NCBI RefSeq assembly: GCF_000304315.1
Contig: NC_018485.1
Span: forward strand, 2,884,501-2,948,500
DNA length: 64,000 bases
Reading direction: 5' to 3'
Source of the DNA: Methylocystis sp. SC2
Lineage (GTDB): Bacteria > Pseudomonadota > Alphaproteobacteria > Rhizobiales > Beijerinckiaceae
Shown here: positions 45,243-54,979 of the stretch, in pieces
How the letters are laid out: every line of letters begins with the position of its first letter
How positions within the stretch are numbered: position 1 is the first letter of the stretch
Program-made: the position numbers and the translations under genes
The notes under the pieces: model-generated
Seen by the model: the letters and a program-made list of their open reading frames with translations, nothing else
The model's database searches: none
What the model was told of the DNA's origin: nothing

Positions 45243-46507
45243 TTTTGCGTTCGATTGCCTCGCGTGCGTCGGGGCGGCGCTCCGCGCGCCGCGTTTGAGC
45301 GCTGGTCTTCGCCGCTGGCGCCGACATCTTCGGCGCTTGCAGCCGATGGCGCATTCATGATCTGAATTTTTGCGCCGTCCGTCAGCCGCGAGAAGCCGCT
45401 TGTGATGACGACCTCGCCGGGCTGAAGCCCGGAAACGATGACTGCGATTTTCTCGTCCTGGCGACCCGTCGTCACCTCGCGCATTGTCGCGATATCGTCA
45501 GGGCCCGCCACATAGACGAAAGCCCCGTTCGGCCCACGCTGCACTGCCGGACTCGGGGTCACGATAACATTATTCAGCGTGTCGAGCATCAACCGCACAT
45601 TGACGAATTGGCCGGGCCAGAGCGACAGCGATTGATTCGCAAAGGTGGCTTTGATGCGCACCGTTCCCGTCTGCTGGTCGATCTGATTATCGATGACGCT
45701 TAGCTCTCCGATTTCGATCGGCGTCGCATTGTCCGGACCGAGCGCCGAAACCTTGGCCCTTCCCTGAGCTTGCGCCTTCTGCACCGCGGGCAGCGCCTGC
45801 TGAGGCAGGGTGAATACGACATAGATCGGCTTGAGTTGCGTGATGACGACAATGCCGGTCTGGTCCGAGGCGTGCAGAATATTGCCGACGTCGACGAGCC
45901 GGATGCCGGCGCGCCCGTCGATCGGCGAGCGGATCGTCGCGTAGTCGAGCGTCGTCTTGGCGTTGTCGATCGCCGCCTTGTCGGCCCGCACCAGCGCTTC
46001 GAGCTGAGCGACGGTCGCCTTCTGGGTGGCGTGCTGCTGCTTGGACGCAAAATTGCCGACGACGAGTCTTTCATAGCGCGCGAGATCGACGCGGGCGTTG
46101 GCGAGATTGGCCTCGTCCTGCGCCTTCTTGGCGACCGCCTGATCATATTGCGCCTGATAGAGCGCCGGATCGATTTCGGCCAATATGTCGCCCTTGCGGA
46201 CATCCTGTCCCTCGGTGAAGGCGAGGCGCAGCAGCCGCCCGTCGACCTGCGTGCGGATCGTCACCGTGTTGAGCGCCTGCACGGTGCCGACGGCGTCAAT
46301 GGTGACGGGAACGTCGTCGAGGCGCGTCTTCGCCGCCGTGACCGTAATGGCGCGATCGCCGCGCGGACCGCCGGAGCGCGCCGCGCCGGGACCCGGATCC
46401 CTAGCGCCGAATCCGGGAATCTTTCCGGCCTGATACGCCCAGCCCAGGGCGACGGCGAGCGCGAGCGCGCCGATCGCGAGCAGCGTCCTTCGGCTGACGC
46501 GGGTCAT
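45239..46507 (-). CDS. RND periplasmic adaptor (membrane fusion protein), MdtA-like
   Basis: A 422-residue adaptor anchored by an N-terminal helix (RRTLLAIGALALAVALGWAY). It links the inner pump to the outer channel: VDGRLLRLAFTEGQDVRKGD and IRSPIDGRAGIRLVDVGNIL are lipoyl half-motifs flanking a coiled coil. ATG 46507 gives a four-base overlap with the channel gene and lies eight bases after GGGGA, better than ATG 46513 six bases earlier. It overlaps the MdtB-like gene by four bases. Confidence 0.87.
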   Translation of the reverse strand: MTRVSRRTLLAIGALALAVALGWAYQAGKIPGFGARDPGPGAARSGGPRGDRAITVTAAKTRLDDVPVTIDAVGTVQALNTVTIRTQVDGRLLRLAFTEGQDVRKGDILAEIDPALYQAQYDQAVAKKAQDEANLANARVDLARYERLVVGNFASKQQHATQKATVAQLEALVRADKAAIDNAKTTLDYATIRSPIDGRAGIRLVDVGNILHASDQTGIVVITQLKPIYVVFTLPQQALPAVQKAQAQGRAKVSALGPDNATPIEIGELSVIDNQIDQQTGTVRIKATFANQSLSLWPGQFVNVRLMLDTLNNVIVTPSPAVQRGPNGAFVYVAGPDDIATMREVTTGRQDEKIAVIVSGLQPGEVVITSGFSRLTDGAKIQIMNAPSAASAEDVGASGEDQRSNAARGAPPRRTRGNRTQK

Positions 46508-48063
46508 GGCCATGGTCCCCTGTCGGCTTCATAGGCCGCGTTGGAGCGGGCGATCTCGATTTCGCGGGTCGTCGGGCCCCAGCCGCCGCCGAGCGCCTGA
46601 TAGAGGCTCGTCGCCGCCTGAAAATGAGAGAGCCGCGCGATGGCGAGCTGTTCCTGCGTCTGGAAATAACTCGTCTGCGTCTGCGCCAGCGTCACGATGT
46701 CGATTGTCCCTTCCCGCAGAGTCATTTCCGCCGCCTCCAATGCGCGGCGGGCGGCCGTCACCGCGACGCTCAGGAACTTCATCTGGCGGTCCGTCTCGCG
46801 TATTGCAATCAGCGCGTTCTCGGTATCGGACAACGCCGTCAGAATTTGCTTGCGGTAAAGCGCCGCGAGTTCCGAGTAGCGGCCTTTCTGCAGGTCGTAT
46901 TGCCCCTGCAGGTTCCATCCGTCGAACACCGGCTGCGTGATCGTTCCGGCGAGCTGTATGGCGATGGCGTCCGGCCGCAAAAGCAGCGTCGAGAGCATCG
47001 CGCTCTGGAACCCATAGAGGCTGGTCAAGGTTAGAGACGGGAAAAAGGCGGCCCGCGCCTGCAGCACTGAAAATTCCTGCGACGCGAGTCGCGCTTCCGC
47101 TTCGGCGACGTCGGGGCGGCGCAGCAGCACTTCCGACGGCAGACCCGGCGCAATCCGAGGAAAGTTCAACCGGGTCAGCGATCCGCCAGTGATGGTCATG
47201 CTTTCGGGCGTCTGTCCCAGCAGCACCGCCAGGTTGTTGCGGGTCTGGCGCAGGGTCTGTTCGAGCGGCGGAATGGTCGCCTGTTGCTGGGCAAGGATGG
47301 TTTGCTGCTGCGACGTGTCGAGCACGGTCGCCACGCCCACTTCGAGCCTTGCGTTGATGGCGTCCATGACCTGCTGGGCGATCGTGACGTTCTGGCGGGC
47401 GATGCGCAGACGATCCTGGGCCGTGAGCACCTGGAAATAGGCGTTCAGCACGGCGGCGACGGTCGAGATTTCGACGACGTCGCGGTCGAAGCGCGAGACG
47501 TTGGCGAGGATGCGCGCGGCCATGGACGCGTCCTCGTTCTTGCCCCAGAAGTCCACTTCATAGCTCGCGGTCAGGCCAAGCTGGAAAAAGCCGAAATTGC
47601 GCGCGCGGAAGCCGGAGCTCGAGGTAGAGGTCGAACTCGAGCTCGACGTGGTCGCCGGATTGAAGCCGCCGCTTGCGGAGCCGACGTTGATCGTCGTGCC
47701 GGGAGTCCGCGTCGTGCGGGCGATATTCGTGATGGAGACCGACGGCCATTGCGCGGCGCTTGAAATGCGCGCCTGAGCGTCGGCTTGGGTGATGCGGGCG
47801 ATCGCCGCCGCGAGGTCGAGGTTGTCGTCGAGCGCGCGCTCGACGAGTCCGATCAACTCCTTCGAGCCGAATTTGGCGGCGAAATCGCGTCCCCCGGAAA
47901 TCGGCGGCTGCGGATGCGGCTTCGCCTCTATGAACCGCGCCGGCGGCGGCGCCGAGAGATCGGGCTTGTCCCACTCAAGATCGCAGCCGGCGAGCGCCGC
48001 CGCGAGCGTCGCGGCGGCCGCCAGCGCTGGTCGAAAAGAGCGAGACGGAGCGGGCGGGGTCAC
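46504..48063 (-). CDS. Outer membrane efflux lipoprotein, NodT family
   Basis: A 519-residue TolC-like channel. The N-terminus has a lipobox (AAALAGCDLEWD), so the protein would be lipid-anchored. ELIGLVERALDDNLDLAAAI, SYEVDFWGKNEDASMAARI and TQTSYFQTQEQLAIARLSHF are typical of the OMF repeat. A Ser-rich linker (TTSSSSSTSTSSSG) lies in an early loop. It is the first gene of the efflux operon and probably sits after its promoter in 48064-48349, where no gene is seen. Confidence 0.87.
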   Translation of the reverse strand: MTPPAPSRSFRPALAAAATLAAALAGCDLEWDKPDLSAPPPARFIEAKPHPQPPISGGRDFAAKFGSKELIGLVERALDDNLDLAAAIARITQADAQARISSAAQWPSVSITNIARTTRTPGTTINVGSASGGFNPATTSSSSSTSTSSSGFRARNFGFFQLGLTASYEVDFWGKNEDASMAARILANVSRFDRDVVEISTVAAVLNAYFQVLTAQDRLRIARQNVTIAQQVMDAINARLEVGVATVLDTSQQQTILAQQQATIPPLEQTLRQTRNNLAVLLGQTPESMTITGGSLTRLNFPRIAPGLPSEVLLRRPDVAEAEARLASQEFSVLQARAAFFPSLTLTSLYGFQSAMLSTLLLRPDAIAIQLAGTITQPVFDGWNLQGQYDLQKGRYSELAALYRKQILTALSDTENALIAIRETDRQMKFLSVAVTAARRALEAAEMTLREGTIDIVTLAQTQTSYFQTQEQLAIARLSHFQAATSLYQALGGGWGPTTREIEIARSNAAYEADRGPWP

Positions 48064-48349
48064 GTAGCAGACGTCTCCAGAGGAGCCGCGGGAACGGCCG
48101 CGAGCGTCCTCTTCCTTAAGCGCCGGCGAAGCCGCCGGGAAGGTCCGTCGCTCGTCTCTGCGCCTCGCGAACTCGCTGTCGCTGGTCCGAAGACCTGACG
48201 CGCGACGAGTTGCGGGCCTCTAAGCGGGCGGCGGGGAGGCGCGCGATGGCCGTCAACGCGCGAAAAGCTGTGAATTCTAAGCTCGCGCGGCGCGCCGCGA
48301 CGGTCAAGTTACCTATCGGTAAGGCCGCGCCGCGCGCCGGAGCGCGCCG

Positions 48350-48913
48350 TTACTGGGCGGGCGGGGCCGTCTTGCCTTTCGCCGGTTTCGTCGCCTTTGC
48401 TGCAGGCTTCGCCGTCTCCTTGGCCGCCGGTTCATGGGCTGCGGGTTTCGCCGCAGCAGGCTCCTTCGCGTCCGACGCGGGCGCGGCCGGTTTGGCGGCA
48501 GGCTGTCCGGCGGGCTTGGCGTCGGCCGCCGGCTTGGTCGGGCCGGAAACTTTCGTCCAGGTCTCGCTCTGGCACAGGAAGGCGACGAGGCAGCCGGTCA
48601 TTGTCAGCGACGTCGGCGAATCAAGCGCGATCTTGCCGATGTAGGTCTTGCCGCTCTCGGGATCGTTGATCTCGCCCTCCCAGTGGTTGGGCGTTGTTTT
48701 GGCGGCGTTGCGCAAGACCTCCGGGGCCGGCGAGCCGTCTGGCATCGCCTCGATTCCCTTGGCGCAAAGCTTGCCCGAGCAGTCGTAGAATTCCAGCTTG
48801 TCGTTCGGATGTCCTTCGCGAACCCAGACGCCGTAAACGGCGTCGACGGCGTACGCCGCCGTTGGGGCGCAGAGGGCCGTCGCCATCGCGATGCGTAGAA
48901 GTGCTTTTCTCAT
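48350..48913 (-). CDS. DUF2147 exported protein with Ala/Pro/Lys tail
   Basis: A 187-residue protein with a signal peptide (MRKALLRIAMATALCAPTAA). The DUF2147 core (VYGVWVREGHPNDKLEFYDC, LCAKGIEAMPDG, YIGKIALDSPTSLTMTGCL) spans residues about 25-120. It is followed by a long low-complexity tail with repeated KPAA, which is typical of cell-envelope tails. The family is uncharacterised. It lies 72 bases from the hpnN stop, in the same direction. Confidence 0.75.
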   Translation of the reverse strand: MRKALLRIAMATALCAPTAAYAVDAVYGVWVREGHPNDKLEFYDCSGKLCAKGIEAMPDGSPAPEVLRNAAKTTPNHWEGEINDPESGKTYIGKIALDSPTSLTMTGCLVAFLCQSETWTKVSGPTKPAADAKPAGQPAAKPAAPASDAKEPAAAKPAAHEPAAKETAKPAAKATKPAKGKTAPPAQ

Positions 48914-48985
48914 GACGCCGGACCTCTGTTCGGTTGCGCTGAATATGATTCGCTCAAAGTAGCGAACGGCGGAACGCCGACTCCG

Positions 48986-51577
48986 TCAAGCCTCCTCCGC
49001 CTCCGTTGCTGGGGCGCGCGGCGGGCCAAGAAACGCCGGCACGATAATGAAGGCGGCGAGCAATGTGAAGAACAGCGCAATCGCGAGAAGTTGCCCCATG
49101 CTCGCCGTGCCGGGATGGCTCGACAGGATCAAGCTGCCAAAAGCGGTGCCCGTCGTCAGAGAACTGAAAAAGATGGCGCGAGTCAGGCTCGACGCCAACA
49201 TGTCGACGACGCCCTTTCTCCAAGCGATCACATAATAGATGTGGAAGGCGACGCCGACGCCGAACATCAGCGGCAGCGCAATGATGTTGGCGAAATTGAG
49301 CGACATGCCGAGCAAGTCGGCGGCCTGAAGGCTCATGATGCCGGCGAGCACCAGCGGACCCAGCGTCAAGGCGACGTCGAGCGGATTGCGCAGCGCCACC
49401 GCCAAGATGATGAAGATCGCGATAAAGGCGTAAAGTCCAGCTTCGAGAAACGCGCGGGTGATGGTTTTTTGCGCTTCCGACACAATCACCGGCGGACCGC
49501 TCGCGTCCGGCGCGATTGCTTGCATCGCTTGGGCGAATTCGGTCATGACGACGCGGTCGTTGCTGTCGCCCTTGGGCGTCACTTCGAGGCGCACCAGGCC
49601 GGTGTCGGAAATCCAGTCGCGACGCAAATCCTCGGGCAGCGTGTCGATCGTCACGCGCCGCGCTTGCAGCGCCTGGCGGATTTCGCCGAGCATCTTGTCG
49701 AAGCCGCCAAACACCGCCTGACGCGCCATGTCGCGCGTCTCCGGGCTCGCCTTGGCGAGAGCGTCGAGGTCGTCGGCGAAGCGCGTCACGGCGGGGATGG
49801 GTTTCTTCGCCGTCGCGCGGCGCAGCGCCTTGGCGGCGTTCGTCAGCGCCTTGATGGTCTGGGCGTCGCTTGGCGGCGATTTCATCTTGGGATTCAGCAC
49901 GCCGCGCAATTGCGAAACCGCCATGTCGACGAGGGCGAGCTTGTCGTCCTGATCCTTGGGGACCAAGGAGTCGATCGAGTCGACGTGATCGACTTCAGGC
50001 AGCGCCTCGATCTTCTTTTCCAGTTCGCGGGCGGCTTCGAGCGACGGCGCGAGCACCTCGATCTTGTTGGGCGCCGTCTTGGGGTCCTTCGAGAGATCGA
50101 GAAACGTCGCGACCGATTCGACCTTCTGATCGCGCAGATTCATCGGATTGGAGTCGAAGGTCAGATGCATCAGCGCCGGCATGCCGGCGAGCACGACGAT
50201 CGCCGTGGCGATCAGCACGAAGGCCCGGTGATGCGCGATCCAGTGGTCAACGGCGACGAGCGAGGTGGTCGCGATCGGCACATGTTCCGCGCGCGGGCGC
50301 AGCAACTTGATCGCCGCCGGCAGGAACGTGAGAGTCGCGATATAGGCGACAATCATGCCGACGCCGGCGATGAGTCCAAGTTCGGACACGCCGCTGAACG
50401 AAGTCGGCAGAAAGCAGAAAAAGCCCGCGAGCAGCGACACCGCGGCGAGCGTGAGCGAACTGCCGATGCCGCGGGTGGCGGAAAGCAGAGAGCGTTCGAG
50501 ATTGTCGTCGTTGTGCCGTTCTTCGCGATAGCGGGTCGCGAATTGAATGCCGAAGTCGACGCCAAGCCCGATGAACAGCGCGGCGAAGGCGACCGAGATC
50601 AGGTTGAAGCGGCCGATCATCAAGATCCCGAGCCCCGACGTGATCGCGAGACCTGCGAGCAGGGTGGCGAGGACAGCGAGAATGAGCTTTGGCGAACGCA
50701 GCGCGGCGAACAGAATGAGCGTCACCACTGCGAGCGTGCCAGTGGTGTTGAGAGTCATGTTTTCCGAGATGGTGGCGAATTCGTCGTCCGCGAGCGGCAC
50801 CTGACCCGTCAAGCGCAGCTTGACTCCGTGTTCCTCGTCGAGACGCAGATCGGCCGCCGTCTTTCGCACCAGCCTGATCGCATCGGCGCCGGGCTGAAGA
50901 TCGGAATAGTCGACGACCGGCTTGGCGATCACGATGCGTCGCTTGTCCATTTCAGGCGCGGCGGGCGCGCTTCCGCCCGACGCCAGCAGCTTGCCCCAGT
51001 CGACCTCCGCCTGTTTTCCAGCGAGCGCCTGTTCGATCCCGGCGGAAAACTGCTCGACGCCGCTGATGTACATTTTCATCGCGCGTTCGCTGCCGGACGC
51101 GGACTTGAAGTTGCCGACGAGCACGCTCGACAGGCCGCGCAAACTTGGATCTTCGGCGAGCGGTTCGAGAACGTCGCGCTGGCCGATCATGACGCCGACA
51201 TTTTTTTCGATGTCGGGGACCGGCAGGAACAACAGGCCGTTCTTGCGGAAATATTCGTGCTCGTCCGGGCGCCAGACGCGCGACAGGAGGGGCTGGCCCT
51301 GCAGCGCCGCGTTGAGACGTTTCGCGGCGTCGTCGGCCTCTTCGCTGGTCTTGCCGTCGATGACGACGACGATGACGTCGAGGAGGTCTGGGAAGGCTTT
51401 GTAGAGCGCCGCTTCATTCTTGCGCCAGGGAATATCTGGCGAGAAAAGATTTCCGGTTTCCGTATCGATGGCGAACCGCTCAGCGGTGACATATGCGCCC
51501 CCCGCCGTCAGACAGAGAGTGAGCAAAACCACTGTCCAAGGCCAGCGGAGGCAAAAGGCGACCAGCTTTTCAAGCAT
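48986..51577 (-). CDS. hpnN: Hopanoid transporter HpnN (MMPL/RND family)
   Basis: An 863-residue membrane protein with two six-helix halves and large periplasmic loops. It moves hopanoids toward the outer membrane in hopanoid-making bacteria. ERFAIDTETGNLFSPDIPWR, GLGVDFGIQFATRYREERHN (sterol-sensing/transport helix with the aspartate) and the duplicated second half LMFGVGVAFHIYYVIAWRKG match HpnN. No squalene cyclase or other hpn gene is in this window. It fits methanotrophs, which are rich in hopanoids. Confidence 0.85.
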   Translation of the reverse strand: MLEKLVAFCLRWPWTVVLLTLCLTAGGAYVTAERFAIDTETGNLFSPDIPWRKNEAALYKAFPDLLDVIVVVIDGKTSEEADDAAKRLNAALQGQPLLSRVWRPDEHEYFRKNGLLFLPVPDIEKNVGVMIGQRDVLEPLAEDPSLRGLSSVLVGNFKSASGSERAMKMYISGVEQFSAGIEQALAGKQAEVDWGKLLASGGSAPAAPEMDKRRIVIAKPVVDYSDLQPGADAIRLVRKTAADLRLDEEHGVKLRLTGQVPLADDEFATISENMTLNTTGTLAVVTLILFAALRSPKLILAVLATLLAGLAITSGLGILMIGRFNLISVAFAALFIGLGVDFGIQFATRYREERHNDDNLERSLLSATRGIGSSLTLAAVSLLAGFFCFLPTSFSGVSELGLIAGVGMIVAYIATLTFLPAAIKLLRPRAEHVPIATTSLVAVDHWIAHHRAFVLIATAIVVLAGMPALMHLTFDSNPMNLRDQKVESVATFLDLSKDPKTAPNKIEVLAPSLEAARELEKKIEALPEVDHVDSIDSLVPKDQDDKLALVDMAVSQLRGVLNPKMKSPPSDAQTIKALTNAAKALRRATAKKPIPAVTRFADDLDALAKASPETRDMARQAVFGGFDKMLGEIRQALQARRVTIDTLPEDLRRDWISDTGLVRLEVTPKGDSNDRVVMTEFAQAMQAIAPDASGPPVIVSEAQKTITRAFLEAGLYAFIAIFIILAVALRNPLDVALTLGPLVLAGIMSLQAADLLGMSLNFANIIALPLMFGVGVAFHIYYVIAWRKGVVDMLASSLTRAIFFSSLTTGTAFGSLILSSHPGTASMGQLLAIALFFTLLAAFIIVPAFLGPPRAPATEAEEA

Positions 51578-51731
51578 TCCGTTTTTCCCGCCTTCTGGCG
51601 TAAGACCTCATATGAGCGGGAACCGGCGCTCCTGGGTCGGGTTCCTCTATACAAGCGCGCTGCGCGACCACCAAGGCGGCTTACGCCGAAACCTTAATGG
51701 CGACGCCATGCGCCAGTCTGGCGCCGCGTCG

Positions 51732-52949
51732 TCACAAATACGTCAGCCACCAGAGATCGCGGCGTCGGCGCTTCACCTCCGCGAACCAGCGGCACAGCGG
51801 GTAGAGCGCCAACACAATCAATATCCACGCGACGTAAGCGCCCGCGAGCCCCGCGCCGAATTCCGGCGGCGGGCCTGCGCCTTTCGCCCAGGCCGCGACG
51901 TCCTGCAGGGAATAGCCGCGCGCCAAGGTGAACGCCAGCGCCGCGAAGGCGCCGACGTAAAGATGCAGGACATAAAAGAACAACGGGGTTCGGCCGAAGA
52001 CCGTCAGCGCGTCGCCGATTCTCTTTCCGGCGCGCGCCAATGCTGGCAGCGTCAACGCCGCGCCGCCAAGCGTCACCAGCAGGTAGAGAAGCGATGGCGG
52101 ATATTTCGTGACGTTGAGAAAGGAGAGCAGGGTGAAAACCAAGTCGCGCTGCACGCTCCAGGGGCGCGGGTCGCCGTAGAGATTGGAGAATCGCAGCACG
52201 ACGAAAAGCGCCAGCGCCGCGCCGCCGGCGAGATAGAGGGTCCGGTCGCGCAGCATCGCCGGCTTGAGGAACAGCGGCCCGATTCCGTATCCCAGCGCGC
52301 CGACGCCGATCCAGGGAAGCGCCGGATAAAGGACGCCGCCCGGCGCGCCGAAGGGCAGTTTGCCGGGTTCGTGCAGCAGAGACCACCACGGTCCGAACGC
52401 GCCGAGGTCGGCGGCGTGAATTCCATCGAGAAGGTTATGGCCGAAGATGATCGCGACGCCGACGAGCAGCACGCTTCGCGGCGACAGGCGCGAGAGGGCG
52501 GCGAGGGCCACGAGGCTGCAGCCGATCGCCCAAAGCGTCGACAGTTCGATCCGGCCCCAGCCCATGCCCCAGATCGGGCTGATGACGACGGCGTCGAGCA
52601 GGATGAGCCACAGGCCGCGCGCGGCGAGAAATTTCGAAAGCGCCGCAGGGTCTTTCACCTTCACGCCGTAGAGATAGGCGCTCGCTCCGGCGAGAACGGT
52701 GAAGGTCGGCGCACAGAAATGCGTGATGAAGCGCGTGAAGAACAGAAAAGGATAGGTGTGATCGAGATCCGTCGGCGAGAAGCGCATGACGTCCGCGTCG
52801 AAGAAGTCGCGCATATGGTCGAGCGCCATGAGAACCATGACGAGGCCGCGCAGCCGGTCGATCTCCGGCAGCCGATGCTCGTCATAGAGCGGATTTTGCG
52901 TTCCGCCTATCCGAGCTTGGCGAGGCCGGGAAACAGCTCCAGTAGCCAA
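51732..52949 (-). CDS. DUF1624-like multi-helix membrane protein
   Basis: A membrane protein of about 405 residues with some nine helices. LPEIDRLRGLVMVLMALDHM, then RDFFDAD, is the DUF1624/heparan-acetyltransferase-like start; HNLLDGIHAADLGAFGPW follows. No ATG lies before the first helix. TTG 52949, seven bases after AGGAGA, is the best start and overlaps ccdA by 43 bases; a start inside the first helix would break the fold. The biochemical role is not known; related proteins acylate sugars. Confidence 0.65.
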   Translation of the reverse strand: MATGAVSRPRQARIGGTQNPLYDEHRLPEIDRLRGLVMVLMALDHMRDFFDADVMRFSPTDLDHTYPFLFFTRFITHFCAPTFTVLAGASAYLYGVKVKDPAALSKFLAARGLWLILLDAVVISPIWGMGWGRIELSTLWAIGCSLVALAALSRLSPRSVLLVGVAIIFGHNLLDGIHAADLGAFGPWWSLLHEPGKLPFGAPGGVLYPALPWIGVGALGYGIGPLFLKPAMLRDRTLYLAGGAALALFVVLRFSNLYGDPRPWSVQRDLVFTLLSFLNVTKYPPSLLYLLVTLGGAALTLPALARAGKRIGDALTVFGRTPLFFYVLHLYVGAFAALAFTLARGYSLQDVAAWAKGAGPPPEFGAGLAGAYVAWILIVLALYPLCRWFAEVKRRRRDLWWLTYL

Positions 52950-53635
52950 TAGGACATCTCCTGCACGCCGCCTGTGAGAAAGGCGACGCCGGTAAAGACG
53001 AGCAGCACGCCGACGATCTTTTCGACTTTGCCGAAGTGCCGGCGGAAACGCGCGACGAAAGCGAGAAAGCGGCCGAGCGCCAAGCCAGCCCCGATGAAAG
53101 GCAGACCGAGGCCGAGCGAATAGGTTGCGAGCAGAGCGGCGCCGAGCGCCACCGTCTCCTGCGTCCCGGCGACGGCGAGAATCGCGGCGAGGATCGGCCC
53201 GATGCAGGGCGTCCAGCCAAAGGCGAAAGCGAGGCCCATGACATAGGAGCCGAAAAGCCCGATCGGCTTCGTGATCTCGGCGCGCTTCTCGCGATACAGG
53301 AGGCTGACCTTGAGCAGGCCGATAAAGTGCAAGCCCATCAGAATGATAATCCCGCCCGCGACCCAGGACAGGATATGCAGATTGGCGCGCAGCACGCCGC
53401 CGAAGGCGCTGGCCGTCGCGCCGAGCGCGACGAAGACCGTCGTAAAGCCAAAAACGAACAGAATCGACGACAGCAGAATGTCGCGCCGCGCGCGGGAGCG
53501 GGTCTCGATCTCGAGATCCTCCATGCTGACGCCGGCGAGATAGGTCAGATAGGGCGGCACCAGAGGCAGGACGCAGGGAGAGAGGAAGGACAGTAATCCC
53601 GCCGCCGCAGCAGCCGGGAATGTGACGTCCGCCAT
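52907..53635 (-). CDS. ccdA: Cytochrome c biogenesis protein CcdA
   Basis: A 242-residue membrane protein that passes electrons from cytoplasmic thioredoxin to the periplasm for cytochrome c or other disulfide reduction. LLSFLSPCVLPLVPPYLTYL and FGWTPCIGPILAA hold the two conserved cysteines of the CcdA/DsbD core, and six helices are visible. ATG 53635 begins it. The downstream DUF1624-like gene starts inside it, which implies coupling. Confidence 0.9.
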   Translation of the reverse strand: MADVTFPAAAAAGLLSFLSPCVLPLVPPYLTYLAGVSMEDLEIETRSRARRDILLSSILFVFGFTTVFVALGATASAFGGVLRANLHILSWVAGGIIILMGLHFIGLLKVSLLYREKRAEITKPIGLFGSYVMGLAFAFGWTPCIGPILAAILAVAGTQETVALGAALLATYSLGLGLPFIGAGLALGRFLAFVARFRRHFGKVEKIVGVLLVFTGVAFLTGGVQEMSYWLLELFPGLAKLG

Positions 53636-53700
53636 TAAGGGTCCTCGTTAGGTCGCTCGGCGCTTCTGCCACAGGCGGGCCGTCCCGCCAAGGCGTACGC

Positions 53701-53727
53701 AACAAGAAGCCCCGCCGAAGCGGGGCT
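53701..53727 (-). terminator. Terminator after the Bax inhibitor-1 gene
   Basis: AGCCCCGC (53708-53715) and GCGGGGCT (53720-53727) form an 8-base stem with a CGAA loop. On the minus strand it is followed by TTCTTGTT. It is 23 bases past the stop of the BI-1 gene. Confidence 0.75.
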
Positions 53728-53749
53728 CTCCATCGGTCCGGTCGACCGT

Positions 53750-54517
53750 TTAGTTGTTGCGCTGGCCGAACAGGAACAGCAGCGACTGGAACATGTTGAT
53801 GAAGTCGAGATAGAGCGAGAGCGCGCCAAAAACGCTCTTCTTCTGCGCGACTTCATAGCTGTCGCTGCTGTAATACATGTCCTTGATGTTCTGCGTGTCC
53901 CAGGCCGTCAGGCCGGCGAACACCAGAACCGCGATGATCGACAGCGCGAACTGCAGGCCGGTCGACTGCAGGAACAGATTGACGAGGCCGGCGATCACGA
54001 GCCCCCAGACTCCCATCACCAGGAAGGAGCCAAAGGCCGACAGATCCCGCTGCGTCATGTAGCCGTACAGGCTCAGCCCGCCGAACGCCGCGGCGGTGAT
54101 GAAGAACACCCGCGCGACCGATACGCCCGTGAAGACGAGCAGCAGCGAGGACATCGACAATCCCATCACCGCCGCGAAGGCGATAAAGAGATTGCGGGCC
54201 GTCGCCGCCGAAATCGTGTTCGCGCGCGCGCCGATGAAGAAGATGAACGCCAGCGGCGACAGAATCACCACCCATCGCAGCGGCGTCGCATAGAGCATGT
54301 GGCCGAAGGACGTCAGTTCGATTGCGCCGGGCGCCACCCGGGCGACAGCGAGCATATAAACGCCGAGCGCGACGAGTCCCGTCACGCCCAGGCCGAGCGT
54401 CATATAATTATAGACGCCGAGCATATAGGCGCGCAGGCCCTGGTCGATCTCAGCCGTCGTCGGCCGCGCGACCCCGCGCCCGTAGCCGAAGCTGGTGTTG
54501 CGGTCGAAGTTGGACAT
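53750..54517 (-). CDS. Bax inhibitor-1 family membrane protein (YccA-like)
   Basis: A 255-residue protein with seven helices. It starts MSNFDRNTSFGYGRG; the family cores are GLRAYMLGVYNYMTLGLGVT and TAWDTQNIKDMYYSS with an acidic C-terminal end pattern. BI-1 proteins are calcium-leak or protease-modulating membrane proteins. ATG 54517 follows AGAGGATCAC; the 18-codon upstream extension is not conserved. Function in bacteria is poorly known. Confidence 0.88.
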   Translation of the reverse strand: MSNFDRNTSFGYGRGVARPTTAEIDQGLRAYMLGVYNYMTLGLGVTGLVALGVYMLAVARVAPGAIELTSFGHMLYATPLRWVVILSPLAFIFFIGARANTISAATARNLFIAFAAVMGLSMSSLLLVFTGVSVARVFFITAAAFGGLSLYGYMTQRDLSAFGSFLVMGVWGLVIAGLVNLFLQSTGLQFALSIIAVLVFAGLTAWDTQNIKDMYYSSDSYEVAQKKSVFGALSLYLDFINMFQSLLFLFGQRNN

Positions 54518-54979
54518 GTGATCCTCTTGGTCTAGTTGGCTGTTCCGCGTTTCGTCATGTGGGAAGCGCACCCCAGCCTCGCGCTGAATATGGCTCCGCC
54601 TTAATTGGGTGGCAAGCTTTCCACGAATGAACTCTTGTTAAGGTGGTTTCACGACGGAAAGCAGACTTACGATATTTTTTCTGATTTCAGTCAATTTTTA
54701 TTTCGCGCTGCAAAATTGATTCTCCGGCGCGGCGTTCGGTTGAGCGCCGGCGGTCCCGGCGGCGGCGCGCGCGGCGCGGGCCCGCCACGTTGCGCAGCGC
54801 GGAAACAGCGACTGATCGTCGCACCCTTGCTGATGCGGCGAAATCCGCTAACATCAAGCCTCAGGCGTTGTTAGAGCGGCTCCCTGGAGCGTAAGCTTTA
54901 CGGGAGCGGGCTGTGCGGCGCGAAGGCAACATTTCTGAGAGTCGCGTGTTCTTGTCACACGAAGACCCAGGAGGTCATC
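54518..54979. promoter_or_regulatory. Divergent region, BI-1 and PmoD-like gene
   Basis: 462 bases with no convincing gene. A locally A/T-rich patch (54640-54720, including tacgatattttttctgattt) probably contains promoter elements for one or both divergent genes. A short 89-codon frame in it looks like chance. The ribosome site CCAGGAGGTCATC precedes ATG 54980. Confidence 0.4.

Noticed and set aside
49091..51697. An 868-codon open frame antisense to hpnN
   Set aside because: Same pattern: highly charged, without motif, opposite a recognised membrane protein gene.
51732..53705. A 657-codon frame across the DUF1624-like gene and beyond
   Set aside because: The upstream part lies over ccdA in another frame and is Arg-rich without similarity; only the part from about 52949 is coding.
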